Of a stretch of 43,866 nucleotides of DNA, positions 1 to 8,750 are shown one piece after another. Source of the stretch: an uncultured Gordonibacter sp. (lineage in GTDB: Bacteria > Actinomycetota > Coriobacteriia > Coriobacteriales > Eggerthellaceae). Position 1 is the first letter of the stretch, and every line of letters starts with the position of its first letter. Below the pieces are notes generated by a model. It ran no database searches. It saw nothing but the letters and a program-made list of their open reading frames with translations, and was not told the DNA's origin. The position numbers and the translations under genes are program-made. The stretch spans positions 1-43,866 of the forward strand of contig CAJFVW010000040.1 of the NCBI GenBank assembly GCA_904420575.1, in the 5' to 3' direction.

Positions 1-86
1 AGAAGGTGGAGGACGACCCGTCCGACCCCCGCGTCATCCAGACCGTCTGGGGCATCGGCTACCGCCTGGAACCGGAGGCGTGCTAG
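1..86 (+). CDS. Response regulator, C-terminal end (partial)
   Basis: Only the last 27 codons are inside the window, read from base 3 to the TAG at 84-86. The visible peptide ends with VIQTVWGIGYRLE, the terminal beta-hairpin of an OmpR/PhoB winged-helix DNA-binding domain. The gene therefore encodes a cytoplasmic two-component transcription factor. Its receiver domain and any partner kinase lie upstream and cannot be seen. The family call rests on this one well-conserved motif. Confidence 0.8.
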   Translation, partial: KVEDDPSDPRVIQTVWGIGYRLEPEAC

Positions 87-148
87 GACGGCAGACCGAA
101 GGACCGCGACCGGCACCCCGCCCTCTAAAGGCCCTGTCCCCTCGTCAA

Positions 149-193
149 CTGCCGCAGCGCGAGATGGCTTAACCGCCAAGCGCATTGCGGCAG
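149..193. other. Imperfect hairpin between response regulator and luxR gene
   Basis: CTGCCGCA at 149-156 pairs with TGCGGCAG at 186-193, with a further GCGC/GCGC match inside. No T-run follows. It could end the upstream transcript or be a regulator site ahead of the LuxR gene; the sequence does not decide. Confidence 0.3.
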
Positions 194-285
194 AATCGCG
201 CAAACGGGCCTTCGCCACTGGGCGCGAGGCAGGTGTGCTAGTATTGCCTTCTAGGGTTTCCGATCTGTCCGGGAGGGGCAATCAC

Positions 286-1815
286 GTGACGACGCTCGAA
301 CCGCAGGTGCCGAGGGGGAACGCGCTCGTCCCCTTCCGCTGGGACCTTTTGGGGTTCGGGCTGTGCCGTGCCTGGGTGACGAGCCTGCTCGCCTTTTCCG
401 GGAACGAGATCTGGGGCGGGGGGCTCTCCCTCAGCCTGCAGATAGTCCTGTACTTCGCGGCCGCCTTGGTGGCCGGGGCCCTGGCGCTTGCCTCCAAACC
501 GGCCGCTTTGGCGCGCATGGCCCGTCGCGAGAAGCCGTTCGCACTGGTCAGTGCAGGCATTGGCCTGCTTGGTATGGTCTGCATCATTCTGGGGAAGCTC
601 GACCACGTGGACGCGCTGTTCCTTGCAGGGCTGGTCCTTGCAGGATCGTGCGGCGGCTACTTCGAAACCGTCTGGGGAAGCAAGTTCGTGAACCTGTCGT
701 CGGACGGCATCCAGGTGTACACGTTCTTCGCCATGGCGGTCTCGTCGCTCTTCGGCATTGCGGCAGGCTTTTTGCCCTCGACGGCCTTCTATCTGGCTTC
801 CACCATCATGCTGGGGGCGATGACCGCGCTTTTCCTGGCGCAGCCTTTCCGCACGGCCGACAAGGACGCCCCCTTGCCCGAGAACGCCGCCCCCATGCCT
901 GACCGGCCGCGTCCCGAAGCCGAGGCCTCCCCGAGCCTGCCAGAGCCGTCCGTCGGCCAGCCGGCCGAGAGGCAGGGCAGGCGCGCGCTTGCGAACCTCC
1001 TGCTGAGCTGCCTTTTGTTCTCGCTCATCTACAACCTCATCGTCACGGTTGCATACGACTCCCTGCCTTCGGAAACGGCCTCCCAGATTCGGTTTTGGGC
1101 GAACCTGCTTGCCGCCCTCATACTGCTCTGCACGTTTTTGCTGGTCAAACCGCTTAGCGCCACGACGCTGTTCCGCCTGGTCCTGCCCATCACGGCGGTT
1201 GGTTTCGTGCTGTACCTGGTGTCTCCCAGCGTGCTCAGCGAACCCGCCCTGGCGCTTTCGAGCATGGGGCGCAAGTTCTTCGACATACTGACGTGGATCC
1301 TGGTCGCCAAGGCGGTGCAGGAGTTCTCCCTGCCGCCGACGCGCTACTTCGGCCTGTTGGTGGCCGGCAAGAACCTCGGCTACGCAGGAGGGTCCCTTCT
1401 TGCCACCATGGCCCTGGACGCGCTCGACGCCGCCGTCATCCAGCTGGCCACGCTCGTCCCCATCCTGATGCTCGCCCTGATCGTCTGCTTCTTCTGGCTG
1501 CTTCCCGAACGGACCATCGACCACCTGTTCAACGCCGCCCCCTCGCTCGTGCGCCAAAGGGCGCGCGAGCGCACCACTGCCGAAGCGGCCGAGGCGCTGG
1601 CTTCCCGGTTCGGCCTGACGCCACGCGAAACCGAGGTGCTCGTCTACATGGCGAAGGGACGCAACCTGTCGGTCATAGCCGCGAAGCTGACCATTTCCAA
1701 AGGCACGGCCCACACGCACATGATCCACATCTACCAGAAACTCGGCGTCCACCAACAGCAAGAGCTCATCGAGATGGTCGAGCGGCTCCGCCTGCAAGAG
1801 GACGACCCGCGCTGA
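286..1815 (+). CDS. Membrane-bound LuxR-family transcriptional regulator
   Basis: About 509 residues. The first ~430 form roughly 10-12 hydrophobic helices resembling an MFS-like membrane sensor. The last ~70 are a LuxR/GerE helix-turn-helix with the hallmark LTPRETEVLVYMAKG and a downstream HIYQKLGVH recognition region. It probably senses a small molecule in or outside the membrane and controls the adjacent exported reductase gene. I chose GTG 286 because GGGAGGGG (271-278) lies at good spacing; the in-frame GTG at 235 has no such site. A Pro/Glu/Ala-rich stretch near residues 200-240 sits in a loop between helix groups. This architecture is frequent in Eggerthellaceae beside fumarate reductase-like genes, and the window holds a second example at 35172-36608. 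The inducing ligand is unknown. Confidence 0.85.
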   Translation: MTTLEPQVPRGNALVPFRWDLLGFGLCRAWVTSLLAFSGNEIWGGGLSLSLQIVLYFAAALVAGALALASKPAALARMARREKPFALVSAGIGLLGMVCIILGKLDHVDALFLAGLVLAGSCGGYFETVWGSKFVNLSSDGIQVYTFFAMAVSSLFGIAAGFLPSTAFYLASTIMLGAMTALFLAQPFRTADKDAPLPENAAPMPDRPRPEAEASPSLPEPSVGQPAERQGRRALANLLLSCLLFSLIYNLIVTVAYDSLPSETASQIRFWANLLAALILLCTFLLVKPLSATTLFRLVLPITAVGFVLYLVSPSVLSEPALALSSMGRKFFDILTWILVAKAVQEFSLPPTRYFGLLVAGKNLGYAGGSLLATMALDALDAAVIQLATLVPILMLALIVCFFWLLPERTIDHLFNAAPSLVRQRARERTTAEAAEALASRFGLTPRETEVLVYMAKGRNLSVIAAKLTISKGTAHTHMIHIYQKLGVHQQQELIEMVERLRLQEDDPR

Positions 1816-2140
1816 CCCCGCGCGGCAGGGGCAAGACCCCCGGCCCTCGTTCGACGCCGATGCTTTTGCCCGCGGCCCGCGGCCCCTCATTCGGCCGCCC
1901 CCAGCCGAAACGTGCTGTTCGGTTGCAGGACGCAGGGAGCGAGAGCCGCAACCGCAAGAAAAGGGCCGCCCCGTTGGCTAGGTGGCGTAACGCCTGGCGA
2001 AGCCCGCGTATAGACCTCACCGGTAGAGCTTTTCCCCTTCCTTGGAAACGCAAGATCCACGAGGCGGGTCGATGCGCCCAGCCTTCCGCCGCCCTATGGT
2101 TTCCCTGGTTCGCATCGGACATACGATCAAGGAGGGAACC
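1816..2140 (+). promoter_or_regulatory. Intergenic region upstream of the Tat flavoprotein, with small palindrome
   Basis: No gene is visible here. GGCGTAACGCC at 1984-1994 is an 11-base palindrome, and TATAGA at 2009-2014 is a possible -10 hexamer without a convincing -35. An activator such as the upstream LuxR protein could bind at the palindrome, but this is inference. The stretch ends with the strong ribosome binding site AAGGAGGG just before ATG 2141. Confidence 0.3.
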
Positions 2141-4633
2141 ATGCACGAAACCAACAACGGCCTGTCAAGACGCTCGTTCCTCAAAGGCACGGCTGCCGGC
2201 ATCATGGGCGCTGGCGCACTCGGCATGGGCGCGTTCTCGCTCGTCGGCTGCAGCGGCGGCGAAGGCGCAGGCAGAGGCGGCGCCTCGGGCCCCGTCACGG
2301 CATCGGCCACGGCGCCTGGATACGGAGGCGACGTCACGGTGGAGCTGACCGTCGACACCGGCAGCGGCGCCGTGCAGGATGCCGCCATCGAAGGCGCCTT
2401 GGAGACCCCCAGCCGCGGCGGGCGGGCCATCACGACCATGCAGCAGGAAATGCTGGACGCAGGAAGCATCCAGGTGGACGCCGTGTCGGGAGCCACGGTG
2501 ACGTCCACGGCCATCCAGGACGCCTCGGCTGCTGCGTACAACGAGGCGATGGGCGCTTCGACCAACCTGGAAGTGCGCATGGCCCCGGGCAAGTACACCG
2601 GAAAGGCCAAGGGCTATTGGCAGATATGGGACCTTCCCGTCACCATCACGGTCAACGAGACGTCCATACTGAAGATCGACGTTCCCACCGACCGCTTCGA
2701 GCATGGGGAGACGGAGGTCATCCTTCAAAGCGTGAAGGACTCGCTTTTCCCCCGCATCATCGAGAACCAGTCCATCGCTGTCGACGCCGTTTCGGGCGCC
2801 ACGGTGACGAGCAACGCGGTGAAGACGGCCATCAAGCAGGCCTTGCAGGAAGCCTTGGTTGCCGGAGGCTCGAACGCAGGCGCAGTGAGCATGTTCCAGA
2901 TCGCGCCGGAACGCGTCCAGGAAGAGCCCGAAGAGCGCAGCGTCGACGTCCTGGTGGTGGGCATGGGCACGGGCGGCATCATCGCCATGAAGAGCGCCTG
3001 CGAGACCATCCAGGCACTCAACGGCGACGGCCGGGTAAGCCTTTTGGCCATCGACCGCGCAGGGAAATACGGCGGCAAGTCGGCCCTCACCCACGAGGGA
3101 TGCGCCGTGAATCCCCCGCAGTACCAGGCCGACAAGAACGGCGGCAAGCCGTTCGTGGACGCCGAGGCCTTCAAACAGACATGGAAGCAGTTCACGACGA
3201 CCGAGGGCAAGCAACATGCGAAGGAAGACGTTCTGGACACCTACTTCGCGGAATCCGGCAAGACGATAGACTGGCTGTACGAGACCGGCTGGATTTTCGG
3301 CGACATGGGCAAGGAGAACCGCTTCACCGGGGGTTTGACCAGCTACAACGTTGCACTCACGTCGAACGTGGACACGGGAACCTACGAAGACCGTCGCAAG
3401 ATCCTCAATTCCTACTATCAACAGATGGTCGCGGAAGTGGCCGCCCAGGGCGGAGAGTACCTGCTCGAGACCGAAGGGTACGCGTTCTTGACCGAAGGCG
3501 ACAAGGTCGTGGGGGTCAAGGCCCGCAACCGCCTCACGGGAAAGGAATACACCATCCACGCCAAGGCGGTCATCATGAACACGGGCGGGTTCAGCGCCAA
3601 TCCCGACATGGTGGACGCCTTGCTTGACGAACGCTGGCGCGGCGAACGCAAGCGCATCGGCACCGACCAGGACACCGGCCTCATGATCCAGGCAGCGCTC
3701 GACATCGGCGCGGGCACCTACAACATCGGCATGAGCCCCAACGTCATGCACGTCAGCATCGACCACTGGCTGCACCAGTTCCCCATCAATTTCTACGACG
3801 ACGTGCTTGACGGCCGCACGGGCCGCTACAAGGTGTGGACGCTGAACAACATCCCTCTGGCCTGCGGCATTTCGGCCAACACGGTGGCCGTCAACAAAGA
3901 GGGCAAGCGCTACATGAACGAGGCCAAGTACGAAAGCTTCTCGGACGATCCCGAGCACGAGTCGTGGCCCTGCTTCGCTGCGGGCAACTACTACTACACG
4001 ATCATTTCCGACGACGTCCTCCAGGGCATCGCGAACGAAGGGTTCAACAACATCTACAAGTGGGAAGGTTACTGCGCGCAGGGCGACATTCCGGCCGACC
4101 TGCCCGTTCCCGAAGTGTACGAAGGCCTTGGCTACGCCATTGACGAAGGCATGGCCTGGAAAGGCGAAACGCTTTCCGAACTCGCGGAACAGATAGGCAT
4201 CGAAGGAAGCGTGCTGGAGGCCACCATAGACGAGTACAACAAGCTGTGCGACGCCGGCGAGGACACGGCCTTCGGCAAAGACCCGAAATACCTCGCCAAG
4301 TTCACGAGCGGCCCGTACTACGCAGTCCAGATTTTTACCACCTCGTTCTCCACCTGCGGCGGGCTTGACGTGGACCCGAGCATCCGCGTGCTCAAGGACG
4401 ACCATCAGACCCCCATCGAAGGCCTGTACGCCATCGGCGTAGACTCCATGGGCGTGCTTTTGAACCCCAACCGGAACTACGTCGGGTTCGGCGGCGTCGC
4501 CCAGGGATGGCTGTGGACAAGCGGGCGTTTGGCAGGCATCAACGCAGCCACCTACGTCAAGGACGCCTACGGCGAGTTCACCTACGTCAGCCCGGCGCTG
4601 GTGGACGTGGAGGCGCAGTCCTCCGCTCGTTAG
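2141..4633 (+). CDS. Tat-exported flavoprotein reductase with two FMN-binding domains (fumarate reductase/urocanate reductase family)
   Basis: 830 residues. The N-terminus has a Tat motif (SRRSFLKG) and a lipobox LVGC (Cys37), so it should be an exported lipoprotein. Two FMN-binding domains follow, each with the flavinylation motif DAVSGAT (threonines near 119 and 221). FMN is normally attached covalently there by ApbE; no apbE gene is in the window. From about residue 267 an FAD_binding_2 module starts with VVGMGTGG, followed by the long fumarate reductase/UrdA-type catalytic region ending in NPNRNYVGFGG and SGRLAG. No heme (CxxCH) domain is present, so electrons would pass through the FMNs. 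The substrate cannot be read from sequence; fumarate, urocanate, acrylates or other enoates are family precedents. ATG 2141 follows AAGGAGGG. The preceding membrane LuxR gene is the likely regulator. Confidence 0.88.
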   Translation: MHETNNGLSRRSFLKGTAAGIMGAGALGMGAFSLVGCSGGEGAGRGGASGPVTASATAPGYGGDVTVELTVDTGSGAVQDAAIEGALETPSRGGRAITTMQQEMLDAGSIQVDAVSGATVTSTAIQDASAAAYNEAMGASTNLEVRMAPGKYTGKAKGYWQIWDLPVTITVNETSILKIDVPTDRFEHGETEVILQSVKDSLFPRIIENQSIAVDAVSGATVTSNAVKTAIKQALQEALVAGGSNAGAVSMFQIAPERVQEEPEERSVDVLVVGMGTGGIIAMKSACETIQALNGDGRVSLLAIDRAGKYGGKSALTHEGCAVNPPQYQADKNGGKPFVDAEAFKQTWKQFTTTEGKQHAKEDVLDTYFAESGKTIDWLYETGWIFGDMGKENRFTGGLTSYNVALTSNVDTGTYEDRRKILNSYYQQMVAEVAAQGGEYLLETEGYAFLTEGDKVVGVKARNRLTGKEYTIHAKAVIMNTGGFSANPDMVDALLDERWRGERKRIGTDQDTGLMIQAALDIGAGTYNIGMSPNVMHVSIDHWLHQFPINFYDDVLDGRTGRYKVWTLNNIPLACGISANTVAVNKEGKRYMNEAKYESFSDDPEHESWPCFAAGNYYYTIISDDVLQGIANEGFNNIYKWEGYCAQGDIPADLPVPEVYEGLGYAIDEGMAWKGETLSELAEQIGIEGSVLEATIDEYNKLCDAGEDTAFGKDPKYLAKFTSGPYYAVQIFTTSFSTCGGLDVDPSIRVLKDDHQTPIEGLYAIGVDSMGVLLNPNRNYVGFGGVAQGWLWTSGRLAGINAATYVKDAYGEFTYVSPALVDVEAQSSAR

Positions 4634-4643
4634 CACGGCAGCG

Positions 4644-4676
4644 GGCCCGCCACGGCATGTGTGGCCGTGGCGGGCC
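4644..4676 (+). terminator. Hairpin terminator after the flavoprotein gene
   Basis: GGCCCGCCACGGC (4644-4656) and its exact complement (4664-4676) form a 13-bp stem with a 7-base loop, 10 bases after the stop codon. The run GTTGTCT follows, so it is a moderately typical intrinsic terminator. Confidence 0.7.
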
Positions 4677-4741
4677 GTTGTCTCGGGAACGGCGCGTGCG
4701 GCGCGGCAAGCGCCTGCCAAGCGTGCCGCCACAACAAAAGG

Positions 4742-4770
4742 TTGCGCGTGGCGCACGTTACGGATACAAT
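4742..4770 (+). promoter_or_regulatory. Sigma-70-type promoter of the riboflavin transporter operon
   Basis: TTGCGC at 4742-4747 and TACAAT at 4765-4770 are separated by 17 bases. Transcription would start about 10 bases ahead of the FMN riboswitch aptamer, which fits a riboswitch leader. Confidence 0.75.
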
Positions 4771-4783
4771 ACGCCCCAGATGA

Positions 4784-5010
4784 ATTCTGTTTCAGGGCGA
4801 GGTGGAAATCCTCACTGGCGGTAAGCGGGAACCCGGCACGGCCGGCACCCCGCGAGTCCGCGACCCTGATGCTTGTCGTCGTCCCGGCCGGCAGCGTTTG
4901 GCGGACGGGTCGCGCAGGCCGCACGAGCGGCCCGCGCGCGGCGAGGGCATGAGGCTGATCCGGTGAAATTCCGGAACCAACGGTCACAGTCCGGATGGAA
5001 GAGGCAGAGT
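4784..5010 (+). ncRNA. FMN riboswitch (RFN element)
   Basis: Conserved RFN blocks appear in order: CAGGGCGAGGTGGAAATC, CACTGGCGGTAAG, GAGTCCGCGA, then CTGATCCGGTGAAATTCCG, ACGGTCACAGTCCGGATGG. The closing P1 helix is ten base pairs (including G-U) between 4784-4793 and 5001-5010. One internal arm (about 4870-4945) is long and GC-rich, as is often seen at this variable position. It binds FMN and, with the downstream terminator, should switch off ribU-ecfA1-ecfA2-ecfT when flavin is plentiful. Confidence 0.95.
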
Positions 5011-5054
5011 TCGCATGGGAAGCGGGGCCGCAGGCGCCGCCGATCCTGCGAATC

Positions 5055-5096
5055 ACAAGCCCGTATAGAAGGAATTCATACGGGCTTGTTTCTTTT
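5055..5096 (+). terminator. Riboswitch expression-platform terminator
   Basis: ACAAGCCCGTAT (5055-5066) pairs perfectly over 12 bp with 5078-5089, with an 11-base loop and then TTCTTTT. It lies 45 bases after the aptamer and 57 before ribU, exactly where an attenuator controlled by FMN binding is expected. Confidence 0.9.
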
Positions 5097-5152
5097 CTGC
5101 GAGGCAAGGAGCAACCCGCACGGAAACGCCTCGCGAAAGGAAGGTGGACATC

Positions 5153-5851
5153 ATGTCCGAAACCATCCGCGCCAATGCGGACGACGCCATCGTCGCCGCC
5201 GAGGCCGCCGAAGCCGACGTGCCTGCGGACAGCCCGGCCGACTCCCCCGTTGCCGCACGCGCGGCCGACGACGGGCGGAACGTGGACTTCACGAACACGA
5301 ACCGCTGGGACACCCGACAGCTGGTCACCATGGCGCTCATGTGCGCCATCGGGGTGCTGCTGTCGTTCATCGAGTTCCCCCTGCTGCCGGGCGTGACGTG
5401 GCTCAAGTACGACGCCTCGGCCATGCCGGCCATGGTGAGCGGGTTCGCGTTCGGGCCGGCCGCCGGACTTGCGGTGGGCGTCGTGGGCGCCGTCATCCAC
5501 GGCATTCTCATGGCCGACTTCTCGGGCGCCGTCATGAACATCCTCGTCGTCTTCGGCTTCGTGTGGCCCGCCGCCTTCCTCTATGCCAAGCGCCACACCT
5601 TCAAGGGCGCCGTCGCGGGCCTGGCCGTGAGCGTGGTGGCCGCCACCGTCATGGCCATCGTGGGCAACCTGCTCGTCACGCCCGCATGGCTCGGCGTGCC
5701 CCTGCAGGCGGTCATCGACATGATCGTGCCCATTCTGACGCCGTTCAACCTGATCAAGGCCGTGTTGAACGCAGTTTTGACCCTGGTGGTGTACAAGAGC
5801 ATCTCCAATCTGGTGACTCCCAAGAAAAAGCGGGTGAAAGGGCGGAAATGA
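5153..5851 (+). CDS. ribU: Riboflavin ECF transporter S component RibU
   Basis: 232 residues. After a soluble, Asp/Ala-rich N-terminal extension of about 55 residues come roughly six membrane helices. The RibU-like block LKYDASAMPAMVSGFAFGP is clear, followed by VGAVIHGILMADFSGAVMN. It binds riboflavin at the outer face and works with the EcfA1-EcfA2-EcfT energising module encoded immediately downstream. The FMN riboswitch directly upstream supports riboflavin as substrate. ATG 5153 follows AAAGGAAGG; GTG 5144 is an alternative three codons upstream. Its TGA overlaps the ecfA1 ATG (ATGA), so the genes are translationally coupled. The N-terminal extension is unusual for RibU. Confidence 0.9.
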   Translation: MSETIRANADDAIVAAEAAEADVPADSPADSPVAARAADDGRNVDFTNTNRWDTRQLVTMALMCAIGVLLSFIEFPLLPGVTWLKYDASAMPAMVSGFAFGPAAGLAVGVVGAVIHGILMADFSGAVMNILVVFGFVWPAAFLYAKRHTFKGAVAGLAVSVVAATVMAIVGNLLVTPAWLGVPLQAVIDMIVPILTPFNLIKAVLNAVLTLVVYKSISNLVTPKKKRVKGRK

Positions 5852-6840
5852 CATCGGATCCAGTCGCAGGCCTGTCAAAGACAGCGGAGGGCTCCCCCGC
5901 GCCCGAGGTTCGCGGGATCGCGGAGACTGCGCGTACCGAGGTGCGCGAGCCTTCGGGACCGAACGGAGATCGGATGCGAGGGGAAGCCGCAGCGGCAACC
6001 CGTCTCGATGACCGCCAGGTCGTCGAATTCAAGGGCGCCGGGTTCACGTACGACGGCGAGACGTTCGTGTTCGAAGGGCTCGACCTGAACGTGAGGCAGG
6101 GGCAGTTCGTCTGCCTGCTAGGCGGCAACGGGTCGGGCAAGTCGACGCTCGCCAAGCACGTGAACGCCCTGCTCACACCCGACGAGGGAAGCGTGCATGT
6201 GCTGGAACGCGACACGCGCGACCCGCACGCGACGTACTTCATCCGCAGCAACGCGGGCATGGTGTTCCAGAACCCCGACGACCAGCTGGTGGCAAGCTTG
6301 GTGGAAAACGACGTGGCCTTCGGCCCGGAGAACCTGGGCGTGCCCACCTCGCAGCTGGCGACGCTCGTGAAGCGCTCGCTCGCCGAAGTGGGGCTGCAGG
6401 GATACGATGCGCGCGAGACGAACGCGCTTTCCGGCGGCCAGAAGCAGCGGGTGGCCATTGCCGGCGTGCTGGCCATGAATCCGCAGATACTCGTGCTTGA
6501 CGAGGCGTCGGCCATGCTGGACCCGCGTGGACGGGCGGGGCTCCTGCGCGTCTGCCAGGAACTGCACGAGCGGGGCATGACCATCGTCATGATCACCCAC
6601 TTCATGGAAGAGGCGGCGCTCGCCGACCGCGTGGTCGTGCTCGATGGCGGACGCGTGCGCCTGGACGGCACCCCCGAGGAGGTGCTCACGCAGGGCGAGC
6701 TGCTGGAGAGCCTGAACCTGGACATGCCGTTCGCCTGCCGCCTGTCCTTGCAGCTGCAGCGCCGCGGCGTGCCCGTGAAGGCCTGCGTGACCGACGCCGA
6801 GTTGGAGGAGGAACTGTGCCGATTGTTTTCGACCAGGTAA
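5848..6840 (+). CDS. ecfA1: ECF transporter ATPase EcfA1
   Basis: 330 residues. Walker A GGNGSGKST (about 92-100), Q-loop FQNPDDQLVA, signature LSGGQKQR, Walker B LVLDEASAMLD and the H-loop MITHFMEEA mark an ABC ATPase of the EcfA/CbiO type. It powers riboflavin uptake with EcfA2 and EcfT. ATG 5848 overlaps the ribU stop. This start gives a ~55-residue disordered extension before the first beta-strand (VVEFKGAGFTY); ATG 5974 would give a more usual length, so the true start is uncertain. The frame stays open upstream through ribU, but that is a GC-driven shadow. The gene overlaps ecfA2 by 25 bases. Confidence 0.92.
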   Translation: MTSDPVAGLSKTAEGSPAPEVRGIAETARTEVREPSGPNGDRMRGEAAAATRLDDRQVVEFKGAGFTYDGETFVFEGLDLNVRQGQFVCLLGGNGSGKSTLAKHVNALLTPDEGSVHVLERDTRDPHATYFIRSNAGMVFQNPDDQLVASLVENDVAFGPENLGVPTSQLATLVKRSLAEVGLQGYDARETNALSGGQKQRVAIAGVLAMNPQILVLDEASAMLDPRGRAGLLRVCQELHERGMTIVMITHFMEEAALADRVVVLDGGRVRLDGTPEEVLTQGELLESLNLDMPFACRLSLQLQRRGVPVKACVTDAELEEELCRLFSTR

Positions 6841-7952
6841 GCTTCACCTACGAAGATCCCGATCGCGCAGAGAAGCAGCGCCGCCGCGAGAAGAGGCGCC
6901 TGCGTGCCGCGCAGCGCGCGGCGCGGAAGGCCGCGACGCAGGGGCAGGCCGAAGCCGGGGCCGGGCCCGCGTCCGATGCCACAGCTGCGGCCCCCATCGG
7001 CGGCTGCGCACCTTCCAACCCAGGATCCGTACCGGCGCCTTCCGACCCGGGAGTTTCCTCTGCGTCTTCCACCGCCGACGCCGCGTTCTCCCTGTTGGAA
7101 GATGTCGAAGAGAAGCCGGCCTGGGGCACGGCGCCCGACGCGGTGTGGGCGCTGCGCGGCATCGACTTCACGCTGGAGGACGGCGAGTTCTTCGGCATCG
7201 CGGGGCACACGGGCAGCGGCAAGAGCACGCTCATCCAGCATATGAACGGACTCGTGCATCCCACCTGCGGGCGCGTGCTCGTGGGCGGGCAGGACCTGGC
7301 CGACAAGAAGGCCGCGCAGGCCTTGCGCGGGCGCATCGGCATCGTGTTCCAGTATCCCGAATACCAGCTGTTCGCCGCCACGGTGTACGACGACGTGGCG
7401 TTCGGCCCCCGCAACCTGGGACTGGACGCCCCGGAAGTGGACCGGCGCGTGCGGCGCGCCCTGGAAAGCGTGCGGCTGGACTTCGACGCGCTGCAGGCCA
7501 AAAGCCCCTTCGAGCTTTCCGGCGGACAGCAGCGGCGCGTCGCGTTCGCGGGCGTGCTGGCCATGAACCCCGAGGTGCTGGTGCTCGACGAGCCCGTGGC
7601 CGGCCTGGACCCGCAGGCGCGGACCGAGTTCCTGCAGCTCATAGCCGAACTCCACGCCCAGGGCATCACGGTGGTCATGGTGTCGCACAGCATGGACGAC
7701 CTGGCGCTTCTGTGCGACCGCATCCTGGTGCTGAAAGAGGGCGAGCAGTTCGCGCTGGGAACGCCTGCCGAGGTGTTCGCCCATGCCGAAGAGCTGCGCG
7801 CCATCGGGCTGGGCGTGCCTGCCGCCCAGAAGCTGGCGAACGACCTGCGCAACGCAGGGTTCGCGCTGCCCGCCGCCCTGTACGACGCCGACACGCTCGC
7901 GGACGACCTGGCGGCGCTCTACCAGGCGCATCAGGAGGGCTCCCATGCCTGA
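6816..7952 (+). CDS. ecfA2: ECF transporter ATPase EcfA2 with inserted linker
   Basis: 378 residues, about 90 longer than usual. The first strand (MPIVFDQVSFTYE) is normal, but residues ~14-108 are an Arg/Lys-rich then Ala/Pro/Ser-rich insertion. The ATPase fold then resumes at WALRGIDFTLEDGE. Walker A GHTGSGKST (130-138), Q-loop FQYPEYQLFA, LSGGQQRR, Walker B LVLDEPVAGLD and the switch histidine in VSHSMDDLA are all intact. It is the second ATPase of the riboflavin ECF module. The start is GTG 6816 after GGAGGAGG. The insertion sits between the first and second strands of the nucleotide-binding domain, a surface position where extra sequence may be tolerated. Confidence 0.92.
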   Translation: MPIVFDQVSFTYEDPDRAEKQRRREKRRLRAAQRAARKAATQGQAEAGAGPASDATAAAPIGGCAPSNPGSVPAPSDPGVSSASSTADAAFSLLEDVEEKPAWGTAPDAVWALRGIDFTLEDGEFFGIAGHTGSGKSTLIQHMNGLVHPTCGRVLVGGQDLADKKAAQALRGRIGIVFQYPEYQLFAATVYDDVAFGPRNLGLDAPEVDRRVRRALESVRLDFDALQAKSPFELSGGQQRRVAFAGVLAMNPEVLVLDEPVAGLDPQARTEFLQLIAELHAQGITVVMVSHSMDDLALLCDRILVLKEGEQFALGTPAEVFAHAEELRAIGLGVPAAQKLANDLRNAGFALPAALYDADTLADDLAALYQAHQEGSHA

Positions 7953-8748
7953 CAAGGCCATGTTCGGGCGGTTTTGGCCGGGCACCAGCCCCGTCCACCG
8001 CATGGACCCGCGCGCGAAGCTATTGCTGTCGCTGGCCCTCATGGTGGCGACCTTCTGCGCCCAGAACTACGGGGGGCTGGCGGTGTGCGCCGCGTTCGTC
8101 GTCGGCTTCTACGCCGTGGCCGGCATACCGCTCGGGCAAGCGCTTCGCTCCATTGGCCCGCTGCTGTTCATCGTGGTGGTCACGGCGCTTCTGAACGTGT
8201 TCTTCGTGCAGGGCGGCACCGTGTACTTCCAGTGGTGGGTCTTCTGCATCAGCGAGGCGGGGGTCGCCTCTGCGGCGTTCGTCGCGTGCCGCCTGTTGTT
8301 GCTGCTTCTGGGCGTGAGCCTGCTCACGCTCACCACCACGGCGCTCGACATCACCGACGCGTTCGAGTACCTGCTCAAACCCTTCGCACGCATCGGCCTG
8401 CCGGCGCACGAGCTTGCCATGATGATGGGCATCGCCCTGCGGTTTTTGCCGCAGTTCGCCTTCGAGCTGACCACGGTCTACCGCGCGCAGATCAGCCGCG
8501 GCGCCACGTTCACAGGCTCGCTCAAAGGCCGCGCACGCATGCTCAGCTCCATGATGGTCCCGCTGTTCACGAGCGCGTTCCGCCATGCGGAGACGCTGTC
8601 GGCAGCCATGGAGGCGCGCTGCTACCATGGGGGGTCCGGACGCACGCGGCTGCGCCCCCTGGCGTACTCCCGGCGCGACATGGGCGGCGTGGCGGTCATG
8701 GCGGCGCTGTTCGCCCTCGTCGTCGCCACGAACTTCCTGCCACTGTGA
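7945..8748 (+). CDS. ecfT: ECF transporter transmembrane component EcfT
   Basis: 267 residues with about five to six membrane helices. The coupling-helix region YRAQISRGATF ... AMEARCYHGG corresponds to the two Ala-Arg-Gly-type motifs that dock EcfT onto the two ATPases. ATG 7945 lies inside the end of ecfA2 (8-base overlap) and is preceded by AGGAGGG. Together with the preceding three genes it makes a complete transporter, presumably able to serve other S components encoded elsewhere. Confidence 0.9.
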   Translation: MPDKAMFGRFWPGTSPVHRMDPRAKLLLSLALMVATFCAQNYGGLAVCAAFVVGFYAVAGIPLGQALRSIGPLLFIVVVTALLNVFFVQGGTVYFQWWVFCISEAGVASAAFVACRLLLLLLGVSLLTLTTTALDITDAFEYLLKPFARIGLPAHELAMMMGIALRFLPQFAFELTTVYRAQISRGATFTGSLKGRARMLSSMMVPLFTSAFRHAETLSAAMEARCYHGGSGRTRLRPLAYSRRDMGGVAVMAALFALVVATNFLPL

Positions 8749-8750
8749 GC

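Noticed and set aside
4873-5847. Upstream extension of the EcfA1 frame through the riboswitch and ribU
   Set aside because: It would overlap the FMN aptamer, terminator and ribU in another frame; ATG 5848 with stop-start overlap explains translation.
2165-5998. Minus-strand open frame of 1277 codons opposite the flavoprotein and ribU genes
   Set aside because: It runs antisense to clearly conserved genes and the riboswitch, with His/Arg/Gly/Val-rich composition typical of shadow frames in high-GC DNA.
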